Made by a program: the position numbers and the translations under genes
Notes under the pieces: generated by a model
The model's input: only the letters and a program-made list of their open reading frames with translations
Told to the model about the DNA's origin: nothing
Database searches by the model: none
NCBI RefSeq assembly: GCF_041380365.1
Contig: NZ_CP159981.1
Coordinates: 2,170,001 to 2,234,000 of the forward strand
DNA: 64,000 nucleotides
DNA from: Buchananella sp. 14KM1171
Lineage (GTDB): Bacteria > Actinomycetota > Actinomycetes > Actinomycetales > Actinomycetaceae
Direction of reading: 5' to 3'
In this document: positions 61,860-64,000 of the stretch, in pieces
Position numbering within the stretch: position 1 is the first letter of the stretch
Layout of the letters: the number at the start of each line of letters is the position of its first letter

Positions 61860-62067
61860 CTGCACCCCTCGGGGTGACTTCGCGCGCCCGCACGCCGGCA
61901 GAACGCCGGGGTAACCGGCAAAACGCCGGGAGCAGAGGTGTGGTCCCCTCGGGGTGGCCGCTGCTCGCAGGCGCCAGGAAGGTGCAATTCCGCACCGCTC
62001 AACCACTAACGGGCCCTAGGGCCCCCGAATGGCCTCCTGCCTTAAGGTGGCCGCGAAAGGACGTGCA
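61860..62067 (+). promoter_or_regulatory. Structured 5' leader of rpsB
   Basis: Contains CACCCC/GGGGTG, repeated AACGCCGG words with CCGG pairings (61903-61940), CCCCTCGGGG, and GGTGC/GCACC around AATTCC, followed by the SD GAAAGGACG. S2 is autoregulated through its leader in several bacteria; I cannot match this one to a named RNA family. Confidence 0.4.
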
Positions 62068-62913
62068 ATGGCCGTCGTGACCATGCGTCAGCTCCTGGAG
62101 TCCGGTGTCCACTTTGGTCACCAGACCCGCCGTTGGAACCCGAAGATGAAGCGCTTCATCCTCACCGAGCGCAACGGCATCTACATCATCGACCTGCAGC
62201 AGACCATCGCGGACATCGACTCCGCTTACGAGTTTGTGAAGCAGACCGTCGCCCACGGCGGCACCATCCTGTTCGTCGGCACCAAGAAGCAGGCCCAGGA
62301 GGCCGTTGCCGAGCAGGCTCAGCGCGTGGGCATGCCCTACGTCAACGAGCGCTGGCTGGGTGGCATGCTGACCAACTTCTCCACCGTCTCCAAGCGTCTG
62401 CAGCGCCTGAAGGAGCTGGAGCAGGTTGACTTCGAGGACGTGGCCGGTTCTGGCCGCACCAAGAAGGAGCTCCTGCTCATGCAGCGCGAGTTCGAGAAGC
62501 TGTCCCGCACCCTGGGCGGCATCCGTGACATGGCCAAGGTTCCCTCCGCTCTGTGGGTCGTTGACACCAAGAAGGAGCACCTGGCCATCTCTGAGGCTCG
62601 CAAGCTCAACATCCCCGTGGTGGCCATCCTGGACACCAACTGCGACCCGGACGAGGTTGACTACCGCATCCCCGGTAACGACGACGCCATCCGCGCCGTC
62701 GGCATCCTCACCCGCGTGATCGCCGACGCCGCCGCTGAGGGCCTGGTTGCCCGCTCCGGCGCCAAGGGCGGCGACGCTGCCGAGCCGCTGGCTGAGTGGG
62801 AGCGCGAGCTGCTGGGTGCGGACGACGCTGCCGCCCCGGCCGCCGAGGCTGTCGAGGCCGCCACCGAGGCCCCCGAGGCCGCCACCGAGGCCCCTGCCGC
62901 CGAGCAGGCCTGA
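62068..62913 (+). CDS. rpsB: 30S ribosomal protein S2
   Basis: Ribosomal protein of 281 residues: [21 protein letters not shown] (first part), [29 protein letters not shown], and [18 protein letters not shown]. An Ala/Glu/Pro-rich C-terminal tail of about 30 residues, as in other actinobacteria. Start ATG 62068 with GAAAGGACG upstream. Followed by tsf after 17 bases. Confidence 0.97.
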   Translation: MAVVTMRQLLESGVHFGHQTRRWNPKMKRFILTERNGIYIIDLQQTIADIDSAYEFVKQTVAHGGTILFVGTKKQAQEAVAEQAQRVGMPYVNERWLGGMLTNFSTVSKRLQRLKELEQVDFEDVAGSGRTKKELLLMQREFEKLSRTLGGIRDMAKVPSALWVVDTKKEHLAISEARKLNIPVVAILDTNCDPDEVDYRIPGNDDAIRAVGILTRVIADAAAEGLVARSGAKGGDAAEPLAEWERELLGADDAAAPAAEAVEAATEAPEAATEAPAAEQA

Positions 62914-62930
62914 GAAAGGACCCATTAACA

Positions 62931-63770
62931 ATGGCGAACTACACCGCTGCTGACATCAAGGCGCTGCGCGAGAAGACCGGCGCCGGCATGATGGACGTCA
63001 AGAAGGCCCTGGACGAGGCCAACGGCGACGCCGAGAAGGCCATCGAGATCATCCGCGTTAAGGGCCTGAAGGGCCTGACCAAGCGCGAGGACCGCGCCAC
63101 CTCCGCCGGCCTGATCGTGGCCGACGTGGTGGAGGCCGAGGGCGGCAAGGTTGGCTACCTGGTCGAGATCAACTCCGAGACCGACTTCGTTGCCAAGAAC
63201 GAGAAGTTCATCTCCTTCGCCGAGTCCGTGCTGGCCGCCGCCGTGGCCGCCGAGGCCGCCGAGCTGGACGCCCTGCTGGCCGCCCCGCTGGGTGAGCGCA
63301 CCGTGAAGGACGAGCTGGACGAGCTCGCCTCCGTCATCGGTGAGAAGATCCAGGTTCGTCGCGTCGCCCGCCTGGCCGGCGAGGACGTGGCCCTGTACCT
63401 GCACAAGACCGCCAAGGACCTGCCCCCGCAGGTTGGTGTGCTGGTGGCCTCCACCGGCGCCGCCAACACCGTGGCGCGCGACGTGGCGATGCACATCGCC
63501 GCCTACACCCCGAAGTACCTCACCCGTGACGAGGTGCCGGCCGACGAGGTTGCGCACGAGCGTTCCGTGCTGGAGGAGGCCACCCGCGCCGAGGGCAAGC
63601 CGGAGGCGGCTCTGCCCAAGATCGTGGAGGGCAAGCTGAACGGCTTCTTCAAGGAGATCGTGCTGCTGGACCAGCCCTACGCCAAGGACCCGAAGGTGTC
63701 CGTGGGTAAGGTCGTGGAGGAGACCGGCGGCACGCTGACCGGTTTCGCCCGCTTCCGCGTGGGTGTCTGA
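62931..63770 (+). CDS. tsf: Elongation factor Ts
   Basis: Guanine nucleotide exchange factor for EF-Tu. The 279 residues contain the UBA-like N-terminus ADIKALREKTGAGMMDVKKAL (first part), the TDFVAKNEKF loop that contacts EF-Tu (preceded by EINSE) and the C-terminal VLLDQPYAKDPK. ATG has GAAAGGACCC upstream. A terminator-like hairpin follows. Confidence 0.97.
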   Translation: MANYTAADIKALREKTGAGMMDVKKALDEANGDAEKAIEIIRVKGLKGLTKREDRATSAGLIVADVVEAEGGKVGYLVEINSETDFVAKNEKFISFAESVLAAAVAAEAAELDALLAAPLGERTVKDELDELASVIGEKIQVRRVARLAGEDVALYLHKTAKDLPPQVGVLVASTGAANTVARDVAMHIAAYTPKYLTRDEVPADEVAHERSVLEEATRAEGKPEAALPKIVEGKLNGFFKEIVLLDQPYAKDPKVSVGKVVEETGGTLTGFARFRVGV

Positions 63771-63779
63771 TTCCCCTTC

Positions 63780-63813
63780 GGTGGCCCCGTCCAGTTTCTT
63801 GGGCGGGGCCACC
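63780..63813 (+). terminator. Hairpin between tsf and pyrH
   Basis: GGTGGCCCCG (63780-63789) pairs with CGGGGCCACC (63804-63813), with three further weaker pairs and an eight-base T-containing loop; no T-run follows. Confidence 0.65.
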
Positions 63814-63862
63814 GCCATGTTCGGCCCCAGGGCCTTAAAGTAGGTAGGACGAAAGGTAGGCC

Positions 63863-64000
63863 ATGACTGAAGTAGCTGCGCAAGAAGACAAGAAGGTACG
63901 TCGGGTTCTGCTCAAGCTCTCCGGTGAGATGTTCGGAGGCGGCAAGATCGGCCTGGACCCGGATGTGGTCTCAGACGTGGCCCAGCAGATCGCGGAGGCG
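63863..64000 (+). CDS. pyrH: UMP kinase, 5' part only
   Basis: First 46 codons of PyrH, which phosphorylates UMP to UDP. The N-terminal motif [16 protein letters not shown] and IGLDPDVV are characteristic of the amino-acid kinase fold. ATG has GAAAGG upstream. It continues past the right edge. The rpsB-tsf-pyrH order is standard. Confidence 0.93.
   Translation, partial: MTEVAAQEDKKVRRVLLKLSGEMFGGGKIGLDPDVVSDVAQQIAEA

Larger units (their letters stand above)
61473..62067. other. Region between the island and rpsB, with rpsB promoter and structured leader
   Basis: A gap of 595 bases without a gene. From 61473 to 61637 it is AT-richer, with an inverted repeat TCGTCGA/TCGACGA (about 61529-61556) and a sequence near 61600 (GAGGGCTGTCCGGATAA) that recalls an IS end but has no partner. 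From 61638 it holds the right 100-bp repeat copy, then the rpsB promoter and a leader of about 200 bases with many inverted repeats and a GGGCCCTAGGGCCC palindrome (62011-62024). Confidence 0.5.

Overview
The window is high-GC DNA from an actinobacterium, most likely of the Actinomyces group (Actinomycetaceae). The evidence is a complete division and cell-wall (dcw) cluster ending in sepF and a Wag31-type divIVA, actinobacteria-restricted families (PAC2, DUF3040, DUF2469), an actinobacterial T-box ahead of ileS, many GTG starts with GTGA/ATGA overlaps, probable leaderless promoters, and a sucrose PTS/GH32 locus of the kind found in fermentative oral or mucosal actinomycetes. Most of the window is ordinary core chromosome. 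I see no rRNA, tRNA, CRISPR array or intact IS element.

Layout. 1-6.6 kb: the 5' part of a HelD/HelR-type RNA polymerase motor ATPase, a PAC2 protein, a cold-shock protein, a spermidine-synthase-like protein, dinB and a DUF3040 membrane protein. 6.6-7.28 kb: non-coding, with two copies of a 102-bp palindromic repeat. 7.28-26.9 kb: mraZ-rsmH-ftsL-ftsI-murE-murF-mraY-murD-ftsW-[murG::murC]-ftsQ, then ftsZ-pgeF-sepF, divIVA and lspA-rluD. murG and murC form one continuous reading frame. 27-33.7 kb: proC (reverse), T-box-ileS-folC and ndk. 33.7-35.28 kb: a second gene-free stretch full of repeats, including further copies of the 102-bp element. 35.3-38.2 kb: ftsY and ffh, the SRP pair. 38.3-47.1 kb: ferrochelatase, a LacI-type regulator with a sucrose PTS permease and GH32 hydrolase that share its operators, and glgX. 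47.3-52.8 kb: rpsP-khpA, rimM-trmD (trmD fused to a GNAT domain), rplS, lepB-rnhB and a DUF2469 gene. 52.7-58.4 kb: tag, yraN-comM-dprA, xerC and a VOC protein. 58.5-64 kb: an M23 peptidase, a small AT-richer island, then rpsB-tsf-pyrH.

The island (about 59.2-61.5 kb) is the most unusual locus. It carries a polymorphic toxin with an N-terminal T7SS-type signal domain and a C-terminal domain resembling TNT NAD+ glycohydrolase toxins. The toxin frame is broken by two apparent +1 frameshifts and is followed by an intact, overlapping putative immunity gene. The island lies between two 100-bp direct repeats that are about 88% identical.

How the genes work together: the dcw cluster makes lipid II and assembles the divisome; ffh, ftsY, lepB and lspA serve secretion; the scr genes import and split sucrose under LacI-type control; dprA, comM and xerC handle incoming or replicated DNA; rpsP, rimM, trmD, rplS, rpsB and tsf serve translation.
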